From assembly GCA_009667805.1 (NCBI GenBank), contig CM019065.1, positions 155,222,101 to 155,286,100 of the forward strand: a DNA stretch of 64,000 nucleotides, given 5' to 3'. Under the pieces are notes generated by a model. That model made no database searches, was not told where the DNA came from, and saw only the letters and a list, made by a program, of their open reading frames with translations. A program made the translations under genes and the position numbers. Below, one piece after another: positions 19,956-31,083 of the stretch. This DNA comes from Leptobrachium leishanense. Its lineage: Eukaryota > Chordata > Amphibia > Anura > Megophryidae. How positions within the stretch are numbered: the stretch's first letter is position 1; each line of letters begins with the position of its first letter.

Positions 19956-19960
19956 ACAGC

Positions 19961-20240
19961 TAAATGAGATAAGACAGGGAGCTTAAAAGACTTCTACTCT
20001 ACCCCCTGGTTATGTCTCTTGAACACATCCCACACAAACTAATGTTGTGAGTCGACTCCTAACAGACTCCATTATATGGCCAAAGCCACGTAAGGACAAG
20101 TGATGGAAAGATACTGTGTTGGGGAGGGACCAGTTTACAAAACAAAAGATCACAAAATGGATGCACCCAGTGACACAGACTAAAAGATTTTCTCAAATAA
20201 ACATAGGAGAAAAACAAAGCACATGTAAAATACCGGCAAC
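19961..20240. repeat. Right half of dispersed repeat X
   Basis: Continues the repeat broken at 6140 (TAAATGAGATAAGACAGGGAGC). Internal text such as GGATGCACCCAGTGACACA and ACAAAGCACATGTA recurs at 45630-45850 and 62700-62860. It ends about 30 bases from exon 10, so element A and repeat X together fill almost the whole upstream part of the intron. Confidence 0.6.
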
Positions 20241-20271
20241 ATTATATTACATCAGCAACAGATATTCTCAC

Positions 20272-20356
20272 CTGAATTACTCCTGCTGAATGTAAGTCAC
20301 TGCACATGGTCGCCATATACGCCAATCCCACTGTGGCACCATTAAAATCCATGTCC
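20272..20356 (-). CDS. adam28: ADAM28-like exon 10
   Basis: CCACAG|GGACATG...ATTCAG|GTGAGA on the minus strand, 85 bases. The first base completes a serine codon begun in exon 9, and the exon leaves in phase 0. It encodes about residues 284-312, DMDFNGATVGLAYMATMC..., the conserved stretch of M12B proteases just before the zinc motif, including the cysteine expected to pair with the C-terminal part of the catalytic domain. A 16 kb intron swollen by nested LTR elements separates it from exon 11. Confidence 0.92.
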
Positions 20357-20604
20357 CTGTGGAAATCATGCAGAGACGTTTAGGTGGGGAAACATGATTT
20401 CAATCTTGTTTACCGGCATTTTTCTGCACCAAACTCCAATAAATGTATTGTGCACATCACTTTAAGTACTTAAAGTACTCCCACTTTAGGAAGGGTGAAT
20501 GGAAGCTTCTCTGCAAAAGCAATTTTGGCTTTCTAACAGCATGTAACCAGAAAACAATCCAAGAATTAAAGAGTTTTGGAATCAGGGAAATCAGAATTAC
20601 ATAC
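20357..20604 (-). other. Intron 9, 248 bases
   Basis: The shortest intron seen in this gene, GTATGT...CCACAG on the minus strand, free of recognisable transposons. It contrasts with 2.6 to 16 kb for the other introns. Confidence 0.85.
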
Positions 20605-20774
20605 GATATTAACTGAGCATTGTCATTGGGTTTCCTAGGAATAAGGTTATTCTTCCTCCAAGTACTAAACCGACTCAACAATGCTGAGGAATCACTGGTC
20701 ATCTCAATCAGGTCTTGTTTGTCCCAAATTTCTATTCCAGTAAGAGTCACAAATGTAGTTAGCACTTTATAAAC
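20605..20774 (-). CDS. adam28: ADAM28-like exon 9
   Basis: TTTTAG|GTTTATAAAG...TTAATATC|GTATGT, 170 bases, phase 0 in and phase 2 out. It encodes about residues 228-284 of the metalloprotease domain, including VTLTGIEIWDKQDLIEM and LSRFSTWR, the conserved (V/L)xGxEIWxxxD and FxxWR blocks of ADAMs, then DNAQLIS, which matches the usual D(N/I)AQLIT. The donor GTATGT is a weaker than average but valid site. Confidence 0.93.
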
Positions 20775-22879
20775 CTAAAAGTGAAATAAAAATGAGGTAA
20801 ATTCATTATTATTCGGTAAATTTACCTGAAGTATTCCCACTACAAACTTACCTATCAAGAGCTATTATATGAGATAAACATACACAACTGCCAATAGAAC
20901 CAACACTCCAAGGATTTAAATATCTCAAAATGTTACTGACAGAATAAAGCCTATATTTAAGATATTTAAAAGTCCTTGGAGTGTTGGTTTTATTAACTAC
21001 ACTGTATATAAACTGGCTCAAGCACCAGACATACAGGAGTAGTAAGAGAAGTCCGAAGGCAGTGAGTTAAGACAAAATACACAGACAAGCAAAGGTCAGC
21101 ACACAGCCAGAACATGTATATCTTAAAACAGTGCAAGCACTACTGGGTTGTGTACTCCGATCACACCAACTCAAAGCTAACACAATTTAAAAACAGATTT
21201 TTAAGCACCTAACCTAAACAATAAATGATAGGAATTTAGTTCACCAAATATGGCCATTACTAGCTTAGGCTTGTCGCAAACATCAATGTATCCCAGAACA
21301 GAATATATATAAAATATATTAAAATTATATACTGTATATATATATATTTTTTAACAGTGTAATTAGGGGCAGGTTGGAAGACCAGGTTTATTAGCAGGCA
21401 AATGAAGAATTCCCTTTTTCCCCTATAGGGTTAACTCACAGGTGATGCCTGATTAGGCCTGCCCTGCCCTTATAGGTGATGTGGTTCCCTCCGAGAGGGC
21501 AGTCTTCGTACCGGGTGAAGCAGGGAAGGAAGCTAAATCCTGAACCCAAAAGGAAAGTACATTTTATTTTGTTTCTGCTTATTGGTAAGCGGCTTAGCCG
21601 CCCAATATTTCATTTAGGAATACCAAATGTTTATTTAGCCTCCACATAAAGGAGTAGGCGTTTGATTTACATTTGTTTTATTTTACTATTTATGATGTAC
21701 CTTGCAAGTTCCATGACTGCATAATTAAGAAAAGCGGAAGTACTGGTCCCTGTATCCAGTGGCTATATCACAATATATAAATTCAGGATGTCTTCAACTA
21801 TATCTTGATTACACTTTATAGACCTTTGAAAAAAGTTAGCAGCATCATGCATCTCAACTTCAAGCAAAAAACAAATAAAAATTCTCATGACCTAAAAACA
21901 AAGGCCAAATCACTACTTCAAAGCTAAATTTTCACCTAAATTTCTACCTTTTAGTAGAAAATTATAAAATAACACTATTTAAGGGGGGGGGGGCTTGATA
22001 AGGAAACTTCCCAAAGAGTTTGGGTTTAAAATATTAGTATTAAAAAAAAGATCCAGAAAACCATTAGCCAGGGATTCTCTCTTATTAAAAATAATCCTAT
22101 GATTATAAAGGTTTTATTTTATAAAACATAGAATCTATAGAATTTATGCCAATTCCTGCATACAACAAATCAGAATGTTCAAGACATAGAAAGCTTATGC
22201 CTCCCCATTTGTGTCTTTACTAATATTTTAGTTAAAGCCTTCTAGATATGTGGGGATTAGTTGGACATTTTTTAGCATGTCTTAGAAGGCTTTTCTGGGG
22301 GGTTTTTGTGGAAGAGGGGAGGGTTTGAGAATATAACCTAAACCGGGCTTTCAAATCAGGATTGCTTTTTCACAGTAGATTTGCGCTTTTGCTCATGGGT
22401 TCTATATGCAGATTATTGAAAGATCTTTTTATGCTAGAGACAGGAATAAGTCACACCCAAGAAAAACACGCTGTGTATAAATGGTGCTGCTTATGTAATA
22501 GCCTCTCAGACTCCAGCTGCAGTGCTATGGTAAATTTATTAACAGAATAACAAGATCTATAAACTTCAGCTCTAACTTCTAGTCACTGTCCATGTCTCTG
22601 ACTTCCTGATTAACTACTTCCTGTTGAGATGCAGTGCAACATATATTAAACGTCCCCTGGAACCAAACACTCTCTGTTCTGGTTCCATACATATTAATAC
22701 ACTCTGCTTACTTCCTAAGAGTGACCTCATGTGCAAAAAAGAAATAGCAGGATACAAAAGATTTAACACTTGTCAGAATCAATAGCAAGCTTTTATTATT
22801 CTAAGGGTATATATTTTAGAGATAGAGCCGCTTAAATTGCTGCACAATTCAATAAGAACCATAGAAACATCTGGCCTTC
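20775..22879. other. Intron 8, left part, no gene seen
   Basis: AT-rich intronic sequence with simple repeats: TA runs near 21300-21350 and a G run near 21983. Between 20905 and 20990, CTCCAAGGA and TCCTTGGAGTGTTGG form a loose inverted repeat. No recognisable exon or transposon gene. Confidence 0.6.
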
Positions 22880-23311
22880 TTAGGCTGGGGTCAGACCAGC
22901 GCACTTTTAATGTGCGTTCTGGCGCACATAATTACGGCCGCACTAGCAGCAGATGATGGGCAATGACGGCCAATATACGATGTACGGCCGCACAAAAGTC
23001 CAGCCATGCAACGCAAGTGGAATTTGAACGCATTTTTCTGAGAACGCTGAACCGCTAGTACTGACGTACTGAGTGCGCGGCTGCGGCATAGCGGCGTGTT
23101 TGCGTGATTAGGAGATGTCAGACACTGCTAATGTCCAGCCAACATAACGTCCAGACGCAAAAAGAGTTTTATTGACGATCCGTACAAAATCACGCCCGAA
23201 AATGCGCGTCGTCTGACCGTTTTTGCGCATTCCATGAAAAAATACGTCAATGCGTTCGGACGCACTTTTACACGTTCGCGGGGAAAATGCTTTCGTCTGA
23301 CCCTAGCCTTA
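22880..23311. mobile_element. MITE-like element R2
   Basis: Second copy of the element at 4670-5103, with TTAGGCTGGGGTCAGACC and GTCTGACCCTAGCCTTA ends and about 432 bases. The two copies share ends, length and internal order with scattered substitutions, so they spread by transposition. Confidence 0.8.
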
Positions 23312-23902
23312 GACCACAAGTTGAGAAAAATAATCAATTATTTGTGAAAAAAAAGCACCTAAGAAAAGTTTCATAAAACATTTCCAAAATAAAGAAACCG
23401 TCAAACTGGAAGTCAAAACATCTTGATAGCTCATTCAAGTAGTGCAAATTTTATCATGTAAAATAGGACTAACGTTAAATGGCATTTTAGCCAAAGGACT
23501 ACGCCTAAAACTAAAATTAGTCCCTTTTGAACATTTTCATCTAGTTTTTATTAGTTTATGATTAGATTCAAACTTTAGTCATCAACTACATCTAAAACTT
23601 AATATTAGTCCCTACGTGTTCTTTGTCTAGTATTTAATAGTTGACGAAAATGTCAATAGAATATCGTAGTAGGTTTAGTCATCATAACTTCAATAACAAC
23701 AATAATAGGTTTTAGTCATCATAACTAAATAGGTGGTCACCTATAGCCTGGCTATCACTGCGGCCTTAAATAGTGAAATTCGAGTTGAATATCAGCACCT
23801 GTCTTTTAAGAAAGTCATCCAAATTTCTTTATTATAGTTTATTGCCCCAATTTCTGCTTTCTGTCCCCAAAGAGGGGATATATATATATATATATATATA
23901 TA

Positions 23903-23972
23903 CAGTATATTGCCAAAAGTATTCGCTCACGTGCCCAGCTCCTGATTTGGATGGGTGAGCGAATACTTTTGG
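23903..23972. mobile_element. Short Tc1-like foldback MITE
   Basis: CAGTATATTGCCAAAAGTATTCGCTCAC on one side is mirrored by GTGAGCGAATACTTTTGG on the other, with a centre of only about 25 bases. It sits inside a TA microsatellite, consistent with TA targeting. Confidence 0.65.
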
Positions 23973-24334
23973 ATATATATATCCCAAAGACTTCACTAAC
24001 ACTAAAACAAGATCTGCCTCTGTCTAACCTTTGCTTAAAAGTGTCGTCACTATTTGGTGTAACTCTTACCTGCAACATAATGATTCACTAAGGAAGTAGA
24101 ATTTTGTTTTGTGTGACCACTTTGGAGTTCTAATTTGCTATAATAAAAGGTAAAACGTAAGTGATTATCCTTACCCTGGTAGCAGGGGCATTGCTAGGTC
24201 TCCAAAAGATTCAGGGCTAGAGCCCATAGCATATTTGATAGCAGTGGAGTAAAGAATACACATGCACACAAAATACATGTGTGTGTGTGTAAAATATTAC
24301 ATTAAACTAATATATATATATTTATATTAGGTAG

Positions 24335-24587
24335 GCCGTGTTAGTCCAGATGCCAAAATCACGAGTATAGCAGTCTGTAGTGATACCTTTTTTATTGGAC
24401 TAACGTTACATTTAAGGGAACAAGCTTTCGAGAGGATTCCTCCCTTCGTCAGGTATAGAAGCTTCTATACCTGACAAAGGGAGGAATCCTCTCGAAAGCT
24501 TGTACTTTAAATGTAACGTTAGTCCAATAAAAAAGGTATCACTACAGACTGCTATACTCGTGATTTTGGCATCTGGACTAACACGGC
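24335..24587. repeat. 253-base near-perfect palindrome
   Basis: Arms of about 126 bases meet at TATAGAAGCTTCTATA (centre about 24460). The arms contain AAGCTTTCGAGAGGATTCC and GGACTAACGTTAC. They are almost identical, differing around 24418-24428. The sequence style resembles terminal repeats of Penelope-like elements, but no RT is present. TA repeats flank both sides. Confidence 0.85.
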
Positions 24588-24719
24588 ATATATATATATA
24601 TATTGTTTAATATACAGAGAGATTAAAAATTAGCCTGCTACCCAGACAGGAATACTGGAAAAATGAAAGATTTGTTGCTGTGAAACGTTTGTGAAAAAGG
24701 ATATGCTAAATAGCACATT

Positions 24720-24901
24720 CAGGTCTATTCAAAGAAAGGTGAAACTCATGAGAATGACTGGAGAAGTGAAAATTCTAGGTCAAAATAGCCAAACCCAAAA
24801 AATTCTCCCATTTATCTCACTTTCCAAATCAGCTATTTGGTCTAGATTGTTCTTTTCTCCTGCCAATTCTCCTGGTTTTCACCTTTCTCTGAATAACCCT
24901 G
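24720..24901. mobile_element. Palindromic Harbinger-like MITE (family P)
   Basis: Same family as 5590-5769, with a divergent left end CAGGTCTATTCAAAGAAAGG and a right end TCTGAATAACCCTG followed by TTA. Confidence 0.75.
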
Positions 24902-25280
24902 TTAGTGTTGAGCAATGCCAGCATGACTATGTCACTATGGGACACCGGCGCTTACATCATTACAAGATATAGCTGCCATTGCTAAGATGCTAACACCTGA
25001 AAATGCAGCTTAGGAGACTCCGGCCTAAAGCTTTCTTTTCCCCAGAATCTTCATTCAGGATTATTGCAAGGGAATTTGGGGTTTAGCCCCAATAGCCACA
25101 TCTAGAGACGCCCATACCTAGGAGCTTCTCTTTTCTTGCTTTGTTTTGAGCAGTTTTCTGGGATTTTCTTTGTTTTTGGCAGTAACATTTTAAATTAATA
25201 TATTTGTACTCGGGAATCGATGTTTGCTATAGGTCTCCTAAAATCCTGTCGGGGCAAACTGTAGCACAAAAAAAAATTTG

Positions 25281-26162
25281 CAGGGTAATTCAAAGAGATC
25301 CGAATGGCTGGAGAAAGGTAACCGAACGCTGAATATCTTGGCCATTCGGCTATCCAGAGAGCAGGCAATTCGCCAAATCCTGGTGAATTGCCTGCACATA
25401 CGGTGCCTGTTCGAGGGCAGAGAAATCCCCATGAAAAAGCACTGCTTCGGCTATTCAGAGAACAAAAACCAGCAGTGAAAGGTTTCCCTAATGCCCTGCC
25501 ATTCGGTGGTTTCATGCGGCAGATTTATTCAGGCAAATCCCATAGGCTTCAATGTTAAAAATATTCCCGTTTTAATTTAATATCTAATAAACCGTTCATT
25601 ATAAAATTCTGCAGTAAAGAGTCTATTTATAGATTTTTTAGGATATTTTAAGCATTTTTCTGTTGGATTTTTTTTTAAAAAAGTCTCATTAATACATTTT
25701 TTTAACCTTTTCTTCTTTTTCTGTAACAGCCCTTTTTATTGTCATTCCTTGGACCTCATATGGGAATTTCAGACATTTTCGCTCAGTAGTTTCTTTGCAA
25801 ACAGCGTTTCACTTTTCAAACATTCAAGCAAACTGTTTTCCTAATTTATTCACTTCACTCGTCTGCGATGTCGACTTTTTCTGGCGGCTGCGCTGCGTGT
25901 GATCAGCTCCTGCTTGGGTTTTTCCGTGGTTTTCGGGGGTTAATCCAGATGTTTTTGGGGGTTTTCCATGTGCATTCGCTGGGTTTTGCGTTGAGTTTTC
26001 GTCGGGTTTGCGGCAGCCTTTCCCTGCAATTCGGGGACCCTGTGGTGCTTGCTGAATACACCGCAGGGTCACCGAAATGGGATCGGCAAAATAAACCGAA
26101 TTGAAGAGAACGAAAAGTCAACGAACGTGCGGTGACTTTTTGATTCTCTTTGAATTACCCTG
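25281..26162. mobile_element. Harbinger-like non-autonomous element (family Q), about 880 bases
   Basis: Ends CAGGGTAATTCAAAGAGATCCG and GATTCTCTTTGAATTACCCTG. The left third carries GGCAATTCGCCAAATCCTGG with an internal inverted repeat, and the right third is GC-rich. Copies: 55850-56741 (inverted), 61767-62666 and a short one at 31857-32135. Short frames in the GC-rich part recur between copies. No transposase is visible. Confidence 0.75.
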
Positions 26163-26559
26163 ACAGTTTTTCCCAAATCAAAATTATTTGCCATGCGTTA
26201 TAAAGCTGTAGTATAGCACTGTTACAATCTCAACATTTAACTCATGATCTTGAATTAAAAATTAAGGGAAAGAGACTGACACTTTCAAGGTAATTAATAG
26301 TGTTTTTATTGTGAAGTATTAAAATGCTCTTTGTTATCATATACCTTTAATGTTTCCTAAAGAAGGTTGAAATTTTGCCTAGTGAAACATGTAATACTGT
26401 AATAATCAAAGTAGTTCACCCTGAGTATAGTGCTCGACCGGGTTATACTTAATTGCATCCTGTAGACTTAAAGCTGAGAGTAGAAGAAAGACATAAACCA
26501 GTGAAAAATACATCATTATAACTCATTAACTAGTATATAACATATTTTAAGAAACTTAC

Positions 26560-26631
26560 CAAATTGACATAATTAACAATCTCATAGAGACGTTGTTTGA
26601 GTAGAGCTGTGCTGCGGTTGTATTTAACAAA
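26560..26631 (-). CDS. adam28: ADAM28-like exon 8
   Basis: TTCCAG|TTTGTTAAA...AATTTG|GTAAG, 72 bases, phase 0 on both sides. It encodes about residues 204-227, FVKYNRSTALLKQRLYEIVN, corresponding to the conserved first helix of the catalytic domain (xxRxxEIVNYVN). The NRST is a possible N-glycosylation site. Confidence 0.92.
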
Positions 26632-27282
26632 CTGGAAGAAATTTCAAAATATGGTGCACATTAGTCAGAAATTACATTTTATTCAGCACTTTATGATAGG
26701 TAGCTCCCTGCAACCATAGCAAATGTTACTTATGCCCTGTATTGCCATCTCGGTACTCAAAGGTTGTTAAGTGTATATACAGTATTTTAAACATCCTAGG
26801 TGATAGGTTAATAAGTCGTGATGCTCAAAAGTCAGGCGTCAACCTTTCCCCTCTAAAAGTTTCAGAACTAGATTTCCTATGATGTATGTCAATCTAATGA
26901 GTAGCCGAGCAACATGGGATATGTACTTCCAAACATCTGGAGGTCCAAAGTTGCTGACCCTTCTCATAATTGATGTCAATAGCATCAACAGATTCATTTT
27001 CCGTGGGATGCCTCATTAAGTAGTGGATACGGTATCGATCACTTGGAATGGATAGCCCAGACATTGTAAGAGCTGGCCCGGGAACTCTCTCACCATCAGG
27101 AGGCAGGGCTGGATACAAGGCAATAGGACAACCAAACAACCGTTGTGCTGCATACTTGTCGTTAATACAGGATCCTATCAGAAAATGTGGACCTACCCTC
27201 ATTGCCCCTGATAAAGTCATCAAAACAAAACCACAAGAATGCACTCTGATATAATTTTTTTTAACTTTATTGGAACTAAAGA

Positions 27283-27915
27283 GTTAAATAAAGCAAGTGT
27301 GTACTTATTGCATAAACCAAGCAAGATAAATCATTAGCGCCAATGTCAACTATGAAATTCACTGATTTTCGTTATACACAAAAGTCCCAGTAAAAGGGAA
27401 CAAACATATCCATACCTCATAAGACTATACACTAATATAACAAAGATAGACAGTACAATCAATAGAGCTGCAATGCTAGTCAAACAGTAACACACTAGCA
27501 GCACCAGATATAAACAAACATAAAAAATGCCAGTAATGAAGCAAATAAGATAGGAGCCCCCCAGTAGAACAAATCAACAGAGACCAAATGTCCCAAGGTT
27601 CCAGCCTTAGAACCTTTATCAGGGGTACGCTTGGTAAAGGCTCTAAGACCGAAACCTTGGGACATCTGGTCTCTGTTGGTTTGTTCTCCTGGAAGGCCCC
27701 TTCAATCTTATTGTCTTCAGTATTGTCAACTCTATTGATTGTGCTGTGTCTATCTTGGTTATAATAATTAGTGTATAGTACTATGGAGGTATGAATATGT
27801 TCCCTTATACTGGGACTTGTGTATAACAAAGATCATGGTATTTCTTATTTGACATGGGCGTTTATGATTTATTTTGCTTGGTTTATGCAATAAGTACACA
27901 CTTGCTTTGTTTTAC
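27283..27915. mobile_element. Foldback element with long inverted arms
   Basis: The left arm (27283-27450: AAAGCAAGTGTGTACTTATT, AAAGTCCCAGTAAAAGGG, ACTATACACTAATATAA) is mirrored in the right arm (27770-27915). The interior 27580-27690 holds a second inverted repeat, CCAAGGTTCCAGCCTTAGAACC versus GGCTCTAAGACCGAAACCTTGG. No gene. Possibly Penelope-derived or a foldback DNA element. Confidence 0.75.
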
Positions 27916-28261
27916 CATTTAGATCTAAGAAAGGTTATTTTTTATAATGTGTGCTTTCTTGTGGTTTTGTTTTGAGGACGACAATAGATAAGAAACATAA
28001 AAAGATTCTAAGAGTCCTATATTTCTTTTGATGCTTTACCATGTTTGAGGAAGTCTGTCTGATGCCAGCAATATGAATTTGGTTTCAATCCACTTCCTTT
28101 TTCTTCTGTGGTTTAAACAATGCCCTGCCTATTGCTAATTTGCTTGTAGTATGTGCCGTAAGAGTAAGTCTGTGTGCTGAAAATCACCCTACATATTAGA
28201 CTTGTATTTGTATTCCTACAGCAAACATCTTGCTGTAAGGAAAATGTGTGAGTGCTCCCAA

Positions 28262-30420
28262 AATACATCTTATTTATTTATTAATTTATTTGCAAAGTAT
28301 TTTACCAGGAAGGAGACATTGAGATTTCTCTCGTTTTCAAGTATGTCCTGGGTTCAAGAACATTGAAATTTTTACAGTTGTTACAGAAATACAAAGTAAT
28401 AAAATGCAAGATAGTAAAAAAAACAAAAAAAACACCACAAATATACAGATTATCACAAATAAGTATGTAGGAAATAAAGTCACTATGCTACATGTTTACA
28501 GGTGCATTCTGTATCCAGGTATTTTAATAGAGAGCTCTTGAGGGACTTAAGACTGGGGCACGATTTGATGGTGTCTGGGAGGTTATTCCATAATTGCGGT
28601 GCTCGGTAGAAAAATGAGGATTGAGCCACTTCCTTTTTGTATTGTGGTGGGGGCCGCCATCTTGCTGCCCGGGGATTTCCCAAGGAAACACCGATATCTC
28701 CAGAACCGTGGCAGCTAGGGGGTCATGCATGGTGTAATTCGAAAGGTCTGAGCCTTTCGAATGATAGTAAAATGATAGTAAACATGCGCAAAGTAAAAAA
28801 AATAAATGTTTTTTTTGTGTGTTGTTTGTATTAATGCAACAATATTGTTCACATTTCAATTATAAAGTGAACAATGATGTTGCACTAATGATTTCTTTCT
28901 ATGGGGTGCGTTTGGAAAAAAACACGTAATTCCACCCAAAAAATGTAACAAGTCCCCATTTCTAATTTTTGTACAAGCGCACTGCATAGAAAATGTAACC
29001 GCAAATGCACGTGTGAAAAAATGTGGAAAAAAACCCACTTTACACTCTGTATATGGTTGAAAATTCTAATTTTATTGCATTTTTGTTATAATAATATATA
29101 GGTAGGACATGATGTATACATATAAAAATTACATATTATGAATCAGCGGAGTCTGCCGGAAAGAACGATATATAATATGTCTGGGTCATATAATAAAACG
29201 TGGCTTCTAAACGCGTTTAAACATGATGAGCAAAAGCGGTAAAAATGAGCTCAGCACACATGCATGAAATGGCTCAGCAGCGGAGGGGTTAAACACCAGG
29301 TTGGAAAGGTGAAGAGTGCGTCTGGAATCCAGTGACGGCCAGTTTAGCTCTTTTAACATGTCACAATGGTGGGTCATGTATTTACATTATATAACTCATT
29401 CTGCCACTTTGTGCTACAATGTAGTAAGTTTATGAAGGTGCATTTGCGGGGCAGCTGTATACACTACATCTCCATATTCAATAGCTGGAATAAGCATTTG
29501 TTGTACAATCTGCTTTCTTACCGTGGGGCTCAGGCAGGATTTGTTTCTGTACAGGGCACCTAGTTTGGGGTAAAGTTTAGATGAGAGTTTTTCGATGTGG
29601 GGCCAAAGAATAGATTTGGGTCTAACCACATACCTAGATATTTGAGAGAAGTGACTGTGGTCAGCATACCATTTGATTTTGTCCTAACACATAGATGGGG
29701 ATTTTGCAATTTGTGTAGTTTAGGTGCTGTTCCAAAGAGCAGCGTGACAATTTTGTCAGTATTTAGAAAACGTTTGTTATCTTCAATCCACTTTTCTACC
29801 TCTGTGAATTGTTCTTGCAGCACGGCCTCCAGCTGCGGGAGATCTGGTTTGCTGGTATAGATAATGGTGTCGTCTGCGGACATGTGTACAGTTGAGACTT
29901 TGCAGACGTTAGGCAGATCATTTATGAATATTGTGAATAGCAGGGGGCCGAGTATCGAGCCTTGGGGTACACCACATGTGACTGGGAGGGGGAGGGAGGA
30001 GCTGTCAGAAATGGACACATATTGTGATCGGTTGGATACATATGAATGAAACCATTTTAGTGTGTGATCGCCAATACCAGAGTTTTTAAGTTTTTGTAAT
30101 AGAATGCCATGGTCTACTGTGTCAAAGGCCTTGGCAAAATCAAGGAAGATGGCTCCAGTTAGGTTTCCTTGTTCCATGCCAGGCTGGATATCATAGCAAA
30201 CTTTTAGAAGGGCAGTTGTAGTTGAGTGATTTGGATGAAAGTCGGATTGATCTGGGGTTAAATAGTTTTAGCACTGATAATCACGTAATTGCGTGTAAAC
30301 ACATTTTTCCAAAATTTGACATTACAGGGAGCAATGATATCGGACGGTAGTTGGATACTGAAGTGTGGTCTCCACTTTTATGGATAGGTACCACTCTTGT
30401 TTGGTCAAATAGTTAAGGGT
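28262..30420 (-). mobile_element. 5'-truncated non-LTR retrotransposon (L2/Jockey-type LINE)
   Basis: Minus-strand RT sequence starts near 30420 (RVVPIHKSGD...NYRPISLLP) and runs to 28483. The longest frame, 29560-30177 (205 codons), holds FLDFAKAFDTVDH, CGVPQGSILGPLLF and MSADDTIIY, RT domains 3 to 5 with the YADD box altered to SADD. Further frames at 29414-29629 and 28483-28683 carry the C-terminal region (LWNNLPDTIKSCPSLKSLK). The 3' tail near 28262-28345 has TTTACCAGGAAGGAGACATT and a TTTA-type microsatellite. Stops and frame changes make it inactive. Clade assignment is by eye. Confidence 0.88.
29560..30177 (-). pseudogene. LINE reverse transcriptase fragment
   Basis: Longest surviving frame of the LINE above. 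It includes fingers and palm motifs (AKAFDTVDHGILLQKL; GVPQGSILGPLL; ADDTIIY) and the following LNTDKIVTLLFG thumb-side block. The normal tyrosine of YADD is serine. The upstream part (about 30180-30420) and downstream part (28483-29629) are in other frames. It would have copied LINE RNA at the target site; it is a relic here. Confidence 0.85.
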
Positions 30421-30724
30421 TAATGCTAATGGTGAAACTGAATGAATTTTTTAAAAATGATTTTTTTTAAAAAACGCCTCAAAGTCTTAAATTTTGGACT
30501 GTGTTTGCTGCAAAGCTTTGCTCTTTGACGAAGCTCCTTCAATATTATCTCAGCATTACAAACAACATGTTATTGCAGGGAGCACCAATGCTCAGGGAAG
30601 CAGATATCACAGATGACATTCTCATTTCCCTCAATTAAAATGTAATAACGTGAGGCAGGTCTTAACAAAACATTAAGGATTTCTCAAACTTTACAGATAA
30701 ACAAATAGAACACATTAAACTTAC

Positions 30725-30787
30725 CATAGAATTATCCACCACTAAACAGAGTTTGACAAATTTCTGTGACTTGTAGAATGTCAGTTG
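30725..30787 (-). CDS. adam28: ADAM28-like exon 7
   Basis: ATTGCAG|CAACTGACA...TCTATG|GTAAG, 63 bases, phase 0 both sides. It encodes about residues 183-203, including KFVKLCLVVDNSM, the first strand of the reprolysin domain (K(Y/F)VE(L/Y)xxVxDN in the family). The cysteine in the strand (KLCLVVD) is unusual for this position and is worth noting. Confidence 0.9.
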
Positions 30788-31083
30788 CTGCAATAAGAAT
30801 GAAACAGAAATGATTTACTAAAAGTGCACTGCAAGTACAATAAAGAATAGGGAATTAAACTACAAACAAAGGAACCACAAACGAGATGTACAGGGCCCTG
30901 CTCACTGGAACGTACAACCAAACAAGAGGAGTAACCAAATTATTAGGAACACTAGTAATAAGATATACTGTATATATCATAAATGGTGATTGGGCATGGT
31001 AGAAAGCGACTGATTATTATTCTGTCCCATTACCTTTGGTCCCTTAACAAATGGGAGGCACATCTGCAATGTCAATAACTAAG

